A DNA stretch of 64,000 nt, taken from the NCBI RefSeq assembly GCF_010686725.1, contig NZ_JAAGWZ010000002.1, positions 744,001 to 808,000 on the forward strand, given 5' to 3'. The notes under the pieces were generated by a model, which saw nothing but the letters and a program-made list of their open reading frames with translations, did no database searches and was not told where the DNA came from. The position numbers were made by a program, and so were the translations under genes. The stretch is from Galbitalea soli (GTDB lineage: Bacteria; Actinomycetota; Actinomycetes; Actinomycetales; Microbacteriaceae). Below, in pieces: positions 35,448-44,678 of this stretch. The stretch's first letter is position 1; every line of letters starts with the position of its first letter.

Positions 35448-35708
35448 ATGAAGGTGGATTTCTACTCGACGACGTTCTGCGAGCCGTGCATGGTGACACG
35501 CACCGTGCTCGCGGATGCGGCGCGCCTCGTGCCCGGAATGACCCTCGCCGAGCACGACGTGGTTCTCCACGAGGCGGAGGCCGAGGCTCGCGGGGTGCGC
35601 TCCGCGCCGACCGTCATCGTGAGCGATGGGAACGGCGGCGAGGTGTTTCGGGCGGAAGGCATCCCCACGCTCAACCAGGTGCTCGTCGCACTCGCGAAGG
35701 CGGTCTGA
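35448..35708 (+). CDS. Thioredoxin/glutaredoxin-like small protein
   Basis: An 86-residue thioredoxin-fold protein. It begins with a beta strand and active site VDFYSTTFCEPCMV (CEPC, residues 10-13), contains the cis-proline motif SAPTVIV (Pro near residue 54) and ends with the helix VLVALAKAV. It is probably a cytosolic mini-thioredoxin or glutaredoxin; the partner is unknown. No clear ribosome binding site or TANNNT element precedes the ATG. Confidence 0.78.
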   Translation: MKVDFYSTTFCEPCMVTRTVLADAARLVPGMTLAEHDVVLHEAEAEARGVRSAPTVIVSDGNGGEVFRAEGIPTLNQVLVALAKAV

Positions 35709-35732
35709 GCCGCGTAGTAATCTGGCGGGGCC

Positions 35733-35805
35733 GCCTCCGTAGCTCAGGGGATAGAGCAGGAGCCTTCTAATCTCTTGGTCGCAGGTTCGAATCCTGCCGG
35801 GGGCA
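35733..35805 (+). tRNA. tRNA-Arg(TCT)
   Basis: A 73-base cloverleaf: acceptor GCCTCCG/CGGGGGC, D-arm GCTC/GAGC, T-arm GCAGG/CCTGC and anticodon loop CTTCTAA giving anticodon TCT. CCA is not encoded. In the anticodon stem GGAGC/TCTCT the pair next to the loop is C31-T39, a mismatch. Confidence 0.93.
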
Positions 35806-35876
35806 CGCCACGGATAGCCGCGTGCACAGCGTTCGCCGAAGGCGAGGAGTGTGACGCGGGTGCGTCGCCGACCGGG

Positions 35877-36434
35877 TCACCGCCCGGCGACGGCGATCGC
35901 CTCGCTCACCCAGCGCTGGTGCAGCCCCCACGGGTCAACCCCCGGCCCGTTCAACCGCGCGATGTGCTCGTCGAGCGCCGCGTGACGGTCGAACCACTCG
36001 GAGCGGTGGATGCGGTGCGCGGCGAACTGCGCGTGTCGCCGCTGCTCGAGCATCCGGTCGCCCCGCTCGAACGCGAGCACCTCGTCGTAGCGCAGCTGGG
36101 CGAGGCGCGCTCGCGGGTTGCCGGTCGTTCCGATCTTCACCCGGTCGCGGAACCGCAGGTAGTAGACCACGTCGACACGCGTGCGACCGGCCTCCCCGTC
36201 GGGCAGGGCGCCCACGCGCCACTCGCACACCGCGCAGAGCCAGCCGCTGGGGTAGCGGATGCCCGTCCGCGAGCCGCACGCGAGGCACGGCGACGGCAGC
36301 ACATCGGTCACGCCCACCGCGCGGGCCACCCAGTCGTAGGCGGTGAGCAGGTGTGGGGCGCAGAGCGGGAGCGGGGCATCCGCATCGGGGCGCGTCTCGC
36401 AACCGGCGATCGCGCAGCCGCCCGACTCTGTCAT
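35877..36434 (-). CDS. GIY-YIG-like (T5orf172-type) protein with Cys clusters
   Basis: A 185-residue protein. The N-terminal third has several Cys/His pairs (CAIAGC, LCAPH, CLACG, CAVC), likely two zinc ribbons. Residues about 88-115 read VVYYLRFRDRVKIGTTGNP, the first strands of a GIY-YIG/T5orf172 nuclease-like fold, followed by RARLAQLRYDEVLAFERG. Function unknown; nucleic acid cleavage or binding is suggested by the fold. TAGAGT ends six bases before ATG. It converges with tRNA-Arg. Confidence 0.72.
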   Translation of the reverse strand: MTESGGCAIAGCETRPDADAPLPLCAPHLLTAYDWVARAVGVTDVLPSPCLACGSRTGIRYPSGWLCAVCEWRVGALPDGEAGRTRVDVVYYLRFRDRVKIGTTGNPRARLAQLRYDEVLAFERGDRMLEQRRHAQFAAHRIHRSEWFDRHAALDEHIARLNGPGVDPWGLHQRWVSEAIAVAGR

Positions 36435-36440
36435 GCCCGC

Positions 36441-36446
36441 ACTCTA
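36441..36446 (-). promoter_or_regulatory. Leaderless-type -10 of GIY-YIG-like gene
   Basis: Minus-strand TAGAGT ends six bases before the ATG at 36434. Confidence 0.45.
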
Positions 36447-36514
36447 GGCGGGGCCACCGACGGTGCGGTCGCGCGACCGGAGCGTGGCCGTGCCTCGCTG
36501 CTTGCAACCGACGG

Positions 36515-37666
36515 TCAGCCGCGGTTGCGGACGAGCGCCTCGGCGTAGTCCGTCCACCAGGTTCCGGCGGGCGGGCCGCCGTTGCAGGTGCCGTCGCTCG
36601 ACCCCGGCGTCTTCACCCAGAGGGCCGCGTCGAGGTGGGACGAGCCGACGAGGTGGGGATTCGCCCCGAGCCCGGCCCCCGGTGGATTGCACCAGGTGCC
36701 GAGCCAGCCGCGGCCGTTGCGCGAGATATCGATCACGAAGTGCTTGTTGCCGATGCGGGAGCTGATCGCGCCCGCGTAGTTGCGCTCATCGGTCAGCGTG
36801 TAGAAGTTGCTCACGTTGGTGAAGAAGCCACGGGCCTCGGCGACGTCGGCCGACTGCAGTCGGGAGGCCATCACGTCGGGCTTCACCCAGTGGCTGTTGC
36901 CGCCGTCGAGATAGACATCGATGTGGTGCGACGCGTACCCGTGCACGACGGAGCGCAGCAGCGCGAGCCGGCTCGTCGCGACGGAGGCGCACTTCGCCTG
37001 ACCGAGCATCGCGATGGAGTCGGGCTCGATGAGCACGACCGCGTGGTGGCCGGCGAGCGCCGAGGCGATCGACGCGTTCCACGCGAGATAGGTGGAGGTG
37101 GAGAAGCCGCCCGCCGAGTACCCGCCGCAGTCGCGGTTGGGGATGGCGTAGGTGACGAACACCGCGGTGCGGTGGGCGGCCGTCGCCGCCGCGATGTCCT
37201 CCTGCACGTGCTTGATCGTGATGGACGGCGTGGCGCCATCGGTGAGCCAGGTCGCGATGGGCTGCGACGAGATCGGCGTCAACTGCGTGGCGGTGGTCGT
37301 GTCGCCCCTCGCGAGCAGCGCCGTCACCTGCTGGGCGGGTTGCGAGCGCGGGTTGCGCCACAGGCCCCCGGCGTAGATCTCGGTGGCGGTCGCCGTATCC
37401 TGCCAGCGCCCGGTCGAGCTCGTGAGCGTCATCGTGGGCAGCGGCGAGGGCGCGCTGCGGCTGGGGCGCGGCGTCGCCGTGGCGGGCGCGGGCGCGGCAG
37501 TCGGCGCAGCAGGCGCGGCGGTGGCGGCGGGCTCGTCACCGCGCACGGCGGAGGTCTGGGATGACGACGCCGGGGTGTGGCGCGGGGAGAGCAGCGGCAC
37601 CGCGACGAGAGTCGCCGCCCCGATGATGAAAGCCCCGAGAAGTGCGGTGGAACGCGTGATGCGCAT
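36515..37666 (-). CDS. Secreted glycoside hydrolase family 6 (endo-glucanase)
   Basis: A 383-residue secreted enzyme. A signal peptide (basic MRITR, then a hydrophobic core to about residue 25) precedes an Ala/Pro/Thr linker (about 45-78) and the GH6 domain. GH6 marks: NRDCGGYSAGG with catalytic acid Asp179, VVLIEPDSIAML, YLDGGNSHW, VIDISRNGRG and LWVKTPGSSDGTC near the C-terminus. GH6 enzymes cut beta-1,4-glucans with inversion. There is no carbohydrate-binding module in the remaining length. The ATG follows GGGGGTGA by about six bases. Confidence 0.93.
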   Translation of the reverse strand: MRITRSTALLGAFIIGAATLVAVPLLSPRHTPASSSQTSAVRGDEPAATAAPAAPTAAPAPATATPRPSRSAPSPLPTMTLTSSTGRWQDTATATEIYAGGLWRNPRSQPAQQVTALLARGDTTTATQLTPISSQPIATWLTDGATPSITIKHVQEDIAAATAAHRTAVFVTYAIPNRDCGGYSAGGFSTSTYLAWNASIASALAGHHAVVLIEPDSIAMLGQAKCASVATSRLALLRSVVHGYASHHIDVYLDGGNSHWVKPDVMASRLQSADVAEARGFFTNVSNFYTLTDERNYAGAISSRIGNKHFVIDISRNGRGWLGTWCNPPGAGLGANPHLVGSSHLDAALWVKTPGSSDGTCNGGPPAGTWWTDYAEALVRNRG

Positions 37667-37838
37667 GGCAAGTCACCCCCATAACCTGTCGAACGGGCAT
37701 CCACCCGACCCGGATGCCCTCGCCTCGATTGTGGCACGACAGACCGTTCCACCGCAGCACCCACCCCGAGGCTGTGGCCGGTTTCAGGAAGCGTCGTGGA
37801 TGATCGGCGGCAGTGTGCGCGGGCGCGGCCCACTCAAC

Positions 37839-37874
37839 TGACAGGGCGCGCGGGGCTGACGGGGCGCGCGGGGC
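37839..37874. repeat. 18-bp tandem duplication
   Basis: TGACAGGGCGCGCGGGGC and TGACGGGGCGCGCGGGGC are adjacent 18-base copies differing at one position. They lie in the 235-base gap between the GH6 gene and the single-pass membrane protein gene; the rest of that gap shows no gene. Confidence 0.7.
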
Positions 37875-37901
37875 TCGCGTGCCACGCCTGGCTCGCTCGG
37901 G

Positions 37902-38825
37902 TCAGCGGTCCTCGTCGATCGAGTTATCCGGGTTGATGCGCTGACGCACGGTGCCCGCGGTGACGGGGGCGTAGCCCGCCGGCTGCTCGTCGCCGGTGTC
38001 ATCATCGTCGTCTTCGCGACGGGCGGAGCCGGTCGAGTCGACCGTCCAGGTGCCGTCGGTGGACTCGGCCGCGACCGGGACGGACGCCGTGTCGGGGTTC
38101 GCGGGGGCGGGCGGCGGCGCGAAGCTGGAGGTGGCCGGTGCGACGACGGGCGTGCTCGCCGTCACCGGAGCCGTGGCCGCCACCGGCGCACTCGCCGGCG
38201 TCGGCGCGGTTGCGGGCGCCGTCACTGGTGCGGTGGCCAGGGCGACGGGTGCCGCCTTCGCGACGGGGGTGTCGACGTGGGAGGTGGCCCACTGCTGCTG
38301 CTCCTCGACGACTTTCTTGTCGGCGGCATCGGTCTCGTAGCGCCACTGCGCGAGGTCGTACGCGAACAGCTTGCGCGCCCGCTTCGGCTTGTTCTGCCAC
38401 TCGAGAAGCCGGTCGCGGTAGTCGACGAAGCTCTGCTCGGCCTGGAAGCTGAAGGTCGCGGAGTTCTTCTTCATCTCATTGAGTTCGTGTGCGGCCCAGT
38501 CGGCGGCGGCGTTCGCGCCGGTCATGGGCAGGAGCCGCACGCGGATGTCGGCCTCGCTCACGAGGCTGTCGACGTGCTGCTTCTCGTCGAGACCGAGCGA
38601 GCTCCAGATGGTCGCCTTGCGCCCGGCACCGATCAGCGCCATGATCGCGGCGGACTTGAGCTCGCGATCCTGCTGGTCGAGCACGCGGGTGGCGAAACTG
38701 CGGCCGATGAGCGCGGCGATGACTCCCGCGACCACGATGCCGAGGAAGGGGAGGACGGTCGCGCCGACAACGCGCTGGCCATCCGCGGAGTTGAACCAGG
38801 TCACGAAATCGTTCCAGAACTGCAT
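37902..38825 (-). CDS. Single-pass membrane protein with Pro/Ala/Thr-rich linker
   Basis: A 307-residue protein with one membrane helix (about residues 20-42). A charged helical cytoplasmic domain (about 50-180) contains SFQAEQSFVDYRDRLLEWQ, followed by a long Ala/Pro/Val/Thr linker (about 195-250) and an acidic tail (DDDDDTGDEQ). No enzyme motif is seen. The ATG at 38825 is chosen because TAGGGT ends seven bases upstream; a GTG nine bases earlier is the alternative. Function unknown. Confidence 0.72.
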   Translation of the reverse strand: MQFWNDFVTWFNSADGQRVVGATVLPFLGIVVAGVIAALIGRSFATRVLDQQDRELKSAAIMALIGAGRKATIWSSLGLDEKQHVDSLVSEADIRVRLLPMTGANAAADWAAHELNEMKKNSATFSFQAEQSFVDYRDRLLEWQNKPKRARKLFAYDLAQWRYETDAADKKVVEEQQQWATSHVDTPVAKAAPVALATAPVTAPATAPTPASAPVAATAPVTASTPVVAPATSSFAPPPAPANPDTASVPVAAESTDGTWTVDSTGSARREDDDDDTGDEQPAGYAPVTAGTVRQRINPDNSIDEDR

Positions 38826-38832
38826 AACTCGC

Positions 38833-38838
38833 ACCCTA
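38833..38838 (-). promoter_or_regulatory. Leaderless-type -10 of membrane protein gene
   Basis: Minus-strand TAGGGT ends seven bases before the ATG at 38825. Confidence 0.45.
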
Positions 38839-38957
38839 CCTGTGAAGCCCCCGTTAAGAGGGCGGTCACCCAGAGTGTCTCAGAGCCGAAATTGCTTCAC
38901 GTTCTGGTCTGGCAGGCCCGGCGCGGGGCGGTGCCGCGTGCCGCGGCTGCCGCCGGC

Positions 38958-39311
38958 TCAGCTGAAACGAAAGCAGGTGATCGCGTCGTCGATACTCCAG
39001 AACTCGCCGAGGGGCAGGGAGCGTCGCGAGGAGGAGAACATGCGCTTGGCGCGGAACCGGGTCTCGCCGCGCTCCGGGAACGACTCGATGTAGCCGAGCA
39101 CGTCACCGCTCGGGCGGGTCACCCGCCACAGGCTGTCGTGCAGCTGAACGAGCGTGATGCCGTAGCGAGCCGGCACCACCACCTCGCCCAGCCCGGCGAC
39201 GGCTGCGTGGTGGAGCTGCGCATCGGCGCCGGTCGTGGCGCGGGGGTCGAACCCGGCGCCGGTCGCGGCGCGGGCGGGGGATTCACGAGGTGCGAAATCG
39301 AGGATGGTCAT
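38958..39311 (-). CDS. Conserved hypothetical, 117 aa
   Basis: A 117-residue soluble protein with a beta-rich middle (ITLVQLHDSLWRVTRPSGDV, then LGYIESFPERGETRFRAKR) and a C-terminal SIDDAITCFRFS. GGAG precedes ATG at about seven bases. The layout resembles small Microbacteriaceae proteins of unknown role. No catalytic or membrane segment is visible. Confidence 0.65.
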   Translation of the reverse strand: MTILDFAPRESPARAATGAGFDPRATTGADAQLHHAAVAGLGEVVVPARYGITLVQLHDSLWRVTRPSGDVLGYIESFPERGETRFRAKRMFSSSRRSLPLGEFWSIDDAITCFRFS

Positions 39312-39362
39312 GGTGGACTCCGTGGTGGTCAGCCGGCCCGACTGGTCAAGGACACGCTCAGG

Positions 39363-40316
39363 TTATGGCCGACCACCGACATCGGCGGCGCGCGCGAGCG
39401 CGAGGTCCGCATCGACGGACTTCTCCGCCCGGGCCGTCTGTGCCAGCACGATTCCCACCAGAACGACCGCGGCGCCGAGGATCTGCACGAGGTCCAGCCC
39501 CTCGCCCAGCCACAGCCACGCGACGAGGAATGCGAAGACGACCTCGGAGGTGGCGACGACCCCGGCGGCCGTCGCGCTGAGCCGCCCGAGCGCCCGGAAC
39601 GACAGGAAGAACGGAGCGAAGGTGCCCATCACGACGTTCCACGCGAGCGGAGCCCAGAGCGGGAGGTGGACGCCCGCGAGGGTGCCGCCGAGCGACACAG
39701 GGCGGACGAGCACGGCGGGGTCGATCATCCACCACCCGGAGAAGAAGGCCCAGAACCCGGCGGCGAAGGTCATCGTCCAGAAGGCGACGACGAGCGGTGA
39801 GGTCTGCCCCACCTGACGTTCGCCGAAGATGAAGTAGATCGCGAGGGTGAGAGCGGCGACGACCGAGAAGGCGACCCCGAGCGGGTTCAGCGTGCTCGCC
39901 CAGATGCGGGCGACGACGGCGAGCCCGAGCAGCACACAGCCGATGGCCACCCAGAGCCGTGCCCGCACGCGCTCGTGGAACACGAAGAACGCCACGAGTG
40001 CCACGAGGAGCACGGCGGTGTACTCGATGAGGAGGGTCATGCCGACGGGGAGCAACTGCAGGGCCGCCGCGTAGCTCGCCTGCAGGAGGGCGACTCCGAC
40101 CACGCCGAGGAACGCCATCGTGCCGAGCTGCCTCGGGCGCAGGCGGAAGCCGCCGCGATTGCTCGCAAGAAGCACGCCGCCCGCGATGGCGGCGGTGCCG
40201 AGCACCCGGAACTGAGTGAGTTGCAGGGGCGTGAGTCCCGACTCGACGACGACCTTCGTCACCGTGCCGTTCGCGCCGAACAGCAGCGCCGCGAGCAGCG
40301 CGTAGACATAGCCCAC
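39363..40316 (-). CDS. EamA/DMT superfamily transporter
   Basis: A 317-residue transporter with ten helices in two EamA repeats. Typical pieces are YVYALLAALLFGANGTVTKVVV at the N-terminus and FLVAWLWLGEGLDLVQILGAAVVLVGIVL at the end of repeat two. Such permeases export metabolites or amino acids. The GTG start lies two bases after the aldo/keto reductase stop, so both are probably one transcript. Frames continuing upstream on this strand overlap the reductase and are not real. Confidence 0.88.
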   Translation of the reverse strand: MGYVYALLAALLFGANGTVTKVVVESGLTPLQLTQFRVLGTAAIAGGVLLASNRGGFRLRPRQLGTMAFLGVVGVALLQASYAAALQLLPVGMTLLIEYTAVLLVALVAFFVFHERVRARLWVAIGCVLLGLAVVARIWASTLNPLGVAFSVVAALTLAIYFIFGERQVGQTSPLVVAFWTMTFAAGFWAFFSGWWMIDPAVLVRPVSLGGTLAGVHLPLWAPLAWNVVMGTFAPFFLSFRALGRLSATAAGVVATSEVVFAFLVAWLWLGEGLDLVQILGAAVVLVGIVLAQTARAEKSVDADLALARAADVGGRP

Positions 40317-40318
40317 GG

Positions 40319-41326
40319 TCAGCCGAGGCTGGTGCCGTCGACCGCGAACGGCTCGATCGCGGCGATCTCCTCGGGCGTGAGCGGAGCGGAATCGAGAGCC
40401 CCGAGATTGTTGTCGAGCTGGGCGACACTGCTCGCGCCGATGAGTGCGGAGGTGACCTGTCGGTGGCGCAGCACCCAGCTCAGGGCGAGCTGTGCGAGCG
40501 ACTGGCCGCGAGCGGCCGCGATCTCGTTGAGCGCGCGCACTCGTTCGAGGTAGGTCGCCGTGATCGTCGACTCGTTGAGCCACCGACCCTCGGCGACGCG
40601 CGAGCCCGCCGGCACGGTGCCGTCGATGTAGCGGTCGGTGAGCAGCCCCTGGGCGAGCGGGGAGAAGACGATGCTGCCCGCGCCGATCTCGTCGAGCACC
40701 GGGAAGAGCCCCGCCTCGATGTGCCGATCGAACATGTTGTACCGGGGTTGGTGGATGGTCAGCGGGATGCCGTGGGCGGCGAGTGCCGCGGCGGCCGCAC
40801 TCGTCTGCTCCGGGCTGTAATTCGACACGCCGACGTAGAGGGTCTTGCCCTGCTGCACGGCGGTCGCGAGCGCGCCCATCGTCTCCTCGATCGGCGTCTC
40901 CGGGTCGGGTCGGTGCGAGTAGAAGATGTCGACGTAGTCGAGACCCATGCGCCCGAGGCTCTGGTCGAGGGAGGCGAGCATCGACTTGCGCGACCCCCAC
41001 TCCCCGTAGGGCCCGTCCCACATCGCGTAGCCGGCCTTCGTGGAGATGATCATCTCGTCGCGGTAGGGCAGGAAGTCCGCTGCCAGCACGAGGCCGAAGT
41101 TCGACTCGGCCGAACCCGCGGGTGGCCCGTAGTTGTTGGCGAGATCGAAGTGCGTCACACCCCGGTCGAAGGCGCGGCGAAGGATGGCGCGCTGGGTCTC
41201 CAGCGCGCGGTCGCCACCGAAGTTGTTCCACAGTCCGAGCGAGACCCCCGGCAGCTTCAGGCCGCTCGTGCCCACCCGCTTGTAGTGCATGGAGTCGTAC
41301 CGGTCATCGCTCGCGGAGTAAGGCAT
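40319..41326 (-). CDS. Aldo/keto reductase, YghZ/Kv-beta-like
   Basis: A 335-residue NADPH-dependent enzyme. The tetrad is complete: Asp61 (FDLANNYG), Tyr66, Lys97 (STKAGY) and His138 (YSHRPDPETP). The STKAGYAMWDGPYGEWGSRK segment and SNYSPEQT place it near YghZ, which reduces L-glyceraldehyde 3-phosphate and methylglyoxal. TAGGCT ends six bases before ATG. It leads a two-gene unit with the EamA transporter and diverges from msrA across about 110 bases. Confidence 0.93.
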   Translation of the reverse strand: MPYSASDDRYDSMHYKRVGTSGLKLPGVSLGLWNNFGGDRALETQRAILRRAFDRGVTHFDLANNYGPPAGSAESNFGLVLAADFLPYRDEMIISTKAGYAMWDGPYGEWGSRKSMLASLDQSLGRMGLDYVDIFYSHRPDPETPIEETMGALATAVQQGKTLYVGVSNYSPEQTSAAAAALAAHGIPLTIHQPRYNMFDRHIEAGLFPVLDEIGAGSIVFSPLAQGLLTDRYIDGTVPAGSRVAEGRWLNESTITATYLERVRALNEIAAARGQSLAQLALSWVLRHRQVTSALIGASSVAQLDNNLGALDSAPLTPEEIAAIEPFAVDGTSLG

Positions 41327-41332
41327 GTTCCC

Positions 41333-41338
41333 AGCCTA
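41333..41338 (-). promoter_or_regulatory. Leaderless-type -10 of YghZ-like gene
   Basis: Minus-strand TAGGCT ends six bases before the ATG at 41326. Confidence 0.5.
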
Positions 41339-41422
41339 GGGCGGCCCGCCGACAGGAATGCGCGCTCCGAATCGAAGGTTGTAGAAGGAGGCACAGCTCG
41401 TGCCCCATCACCCAACCGAAAG

Positions 41423-41428
41423 TAGGGT
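41423..41428 (+). promoter_or_regulatory. Leaderless-type -10 of msrA
   Basis: TAGGGT ends six bases before the msrA ATG at 41435. Confidence 0.5.
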
Positions 41429-41434
41429 TGCACC

Positions 41435-41962
41435 ATGACCACATTCGTTCTCGCCGGTGGCTGTTTCTGGTGTCTCGACGCCGTCTATCGCACGCTCAAG
41501 GGTGTCCAGGAGGTGGAGTCCGGCTACACGGGTGGGCAGACCGCCCGCCCCGATTACGAGTCGGTCTGCACCGGGCGCACCGGGCACGCGGAGGCCGTCG
41601 CGGTGACCTTCGATGAGACGGTGATTCCCGCCTCGGTGATCCTCGACGTCTTCTTCAGCCTCCACGACCCGCGCCAGTTGAACCGCCAGGGCAACGATGT
41701 GGGCACCCAGTACCGCTCGGCGATGTTCTACGCTGACGAGGAGCAGAAGGCGCTGTTCGAGGCTGCCCGAGACCGCGCATCCGAGTACTGGGACGGCGGG
41801 ATCGTCACCGAGATCAGCCCGCTCGCCGACTGGTGGAAGGCGGAGGAGTACCACCAGGACTTCTTCGCGAAGAACCCCGGGCAGGGCTACTGCCTCGCGG
41901 TCGCGCTGCCGAAGGTCAACAAGATCCGCAAGTCGTACGCGGAGTACGTGCTCGCATCCTGA
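41435..41962 (+). CDS. msrA: Peptide-methionine (S)-S-oxide reductase
   Basis: A 175-residue MsrA. The active-site GGCFWC (catalytic Cys10) lies near the N-terminus, followed by GYTGG, the GRTGHAEAVAVTFD block with the substrate-site acid and His, FFSLHDPRQLNRQGNDVGTQYRS, and a recycling Cys in GQGYCLAV. It repairs methionine-S-sulfoxide using thioredoxin. A perfect hairpin follows the stop by five bases. The leaderless-type promoter suggests simple single-gene transcription. Confidence 0.96.
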   Translation: MTTFVLAGGCFWCLDAVYRTLKGVQEVESGYTGGQTARPDYESVCTGRTGHAEAVAVTFDETVIPASVILDVFFSLHDPRQLNRQGNDVGTQYRSAMFYADEEQKALFEAARDRASEYWDGGIVTEISPLADWWKAEEYHQDFFAKNPGQGYCLAVALPKVNKIRKSYAEYVLAS

Positions 41963-41967
41963 GCGAA

Positions 41968-42003
41968 GCGCCCGAATCTCGGCGTCTGCGGAGATTCGGG
42001 CGC
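41968..42003 (+). terminator. msrA terminator hairpin
   Basis: GCGCCCGAATCTC (41968-41980) pairs perfectly with GAGATTCGGGCGC (41991-42003) around a ten-base loop. No T-tract follows, as is common in high-GC actinobacteria. Confidence 0.75.
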
Positions 42004-42052
42004 ACAATGGATGCGACGGCTGCGGCCGCACGCACAGAAAAGGAACTCAACG

Positions 42053-42265
42053 ATGAGTGACACAACACTGGTAAGGCACACCTGGGTCGCGTTCGGCCCC
42101 GCGGGTGCACTGGGATCGGTCCACGAGGTCGAGGAGGGCTACACCTTCCGGCTTCTCGGCGACACCTCGCCGAGGTCGGTCTACCCGAGCCTGGTGATCG
42201 CCAAGAGCGCGCTCCACGCGGCTCTCGAGAACGGGGCCGACTGGCCGGAGTTCCGGGAGCACTGA
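42053..42265 (+). CDS. Small conserved hypothetical, 70 aa
   Basis: A 70-residue protein with N-terminus MSDTTLVRHTWVAFGPAGA, a central beta-like GSVHEVEEGYTFRLLGD and a C-terminal helix LVIAKSALHAALENGAD. AAAAGGA lies nine bases before ATG, a good ribosome binding site. A strong hairpin follows the stop by about 25 bases. No family recognised; the size and composition suggest a small cytosolic domain. Confidence 0.72.
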   Translation: MSDTTLVRHTWVAFGPAGALGSVHEVEEGYTFRLLGDTSPRSVYPSLVIAKSALHAALENGADWPEFREH

Positions 42266-42290
42266 CCCCGCCACTCCTCCACAGCGGCCC

Positions 42291-42329
42291 GATGCCGACC
42301 GGACTCCCCAGCGGAGTGCGGTCGGCATC
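42291..42329 (+). terminator. Terminator hairpin after the 70-aa gene
   Basis: GATGCCGACCG pairs with CGGTCGGCATC, and inside a G-G mismatch ACTCC pairs with GGAGT, giving 16 base pairs around a CCAGC loop. It is followed by GTCGTTA. Confidence 0.75.
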
Positions 42330-42363
42330 GTCGTTACCGGCGTGCACAACAGACTGGTGCGCA

Positions 42364-42409
42364 CGAGGCCGGGGCGCTCATCCCCGGCACGACTGCCGCC
42401 CCGGCCTCG
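42364..42409 (+). promoter_or_regulatory. GC-rich hairpin in the ssb leader
   Basis: CGAGGCCGGGGCG (42364-42376) pairs perfectly with CGCCCCGGCCTCG (42397-42409). The stem ends about 20 bases before the AAGGAG that serves ssb. It may be a second terminator or a leader structure controlling ssb. Confidence 0.5.
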
Positions 42410-42439
42410 CCTCACTTGTCGTGCCGCGAAGGAGATCCC

Positions 42440-42928
42440 ATGCCCGACACCATCAGCCTCACCGGTCTGGTCGCGACGCCACCCCGCAGCCTCACGACCG
42501 CGGAGGGCCTCGCCATCACGAGCTTCCGTCTGGCCTCCAGCCAGCGCCGGTATGACCGCGCGAAAGAGCGATGGGTGGATGTGGAGACGAACTGGTACAC
42601 GGTGACCGCGTTCCGACAGCTCGCCAGCAACGCCGGAGTCACCCTGCGCAAGGGCGACCGCGTCGTGGTCGCCGGGCGGGTGCGGGTACGCAACTGGGAG
42701 TCGGGGGAGAAGAGCGGCACCACGGTGGAGGTGGAGGCCGAGGCCATCGGGCCCGACCTCAGCTGGGGCACCGCGGTGTACTCGCACAATCCCTCCTCCG
42801 CGCACGATGCTGCCGACCGCCCCACACCCGGCGGAGGTGCGGCCCCAGGTAGCGATCAGCCCACCGCGGAGAGCGCGGCGAACCCCTCCTCGCCGGTGCC
42901 CGACGACGCGACGCCGGTTCCGTTCTGA
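42440..42928 (+). CDS. ssb: Single-stranded DNA-binding protein
   Basis: A 162-residue SSB. The OB fold covers about residues 1-108 (SLTGLVATPPRSLTTAEGLA, then SFRLASSQRRYDRAKERWVD and WYTVTAFRQLASNAGVTLRKGDRV). A Gly/Pro/Ser/Ala linker and an acidic tip ending PDDATPVPF follow. The tip differs slightly from the usual DDDIPF but keeps the terminal Pro-Phe that recruits partner proteins. AAGGAG lies about seven bases before ATG at 42440. It is not next to rpsF/rpsR, so this may be a secondary SSB paralogue. Confidence 0.92.
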   Translation: MPDTISLTGLVATPPRSLTTAEGLAITSFRLASSQRRYDRAKERWVDVETNWYTVTAFRQLASNAGVTLRKGDRVVVAGRVRVRNWESGEKSGTTVEVEAEAIGPDLSWGTAVYSHNPSSAHDAADRPTPGGGAAPGSDQPTAESAANPSSPVPDDATPVPF

Positions 42929-42977
42929 TGCGGGTCGCGCGTGCATCGGCGCTGTCTGGCCGATGAGGGCACCTCGG

Positions 42978-42983
42978 TAGACT
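42978..42983 (+). promoter_or_regulatory. Leaderless-type -10 of ettA
   Basis: TAGACT ends seven bases before the ettA ATG at 42991; no Shine-Dalgarno sequence is present. Confidence 0.5.
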
Positions 42984-42990
42984 GGGCGAC

Positions 42991-44673
<1,683 letters not shown>

Positions 44674-44678
44674 GGGCG

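Noticed and set aside
35733-36600. Genomic island inserted at tRNA-Arg
   Set aside because: No integrase, no duplicated tRNA 3' end, and flanking genes have the same composition as the rest of the window.
40317-41231. Upstream extension of the EamA transporter frame
   Set aside because: It lies inside the aldo/keto reductase gene and has no membrane or domain features.
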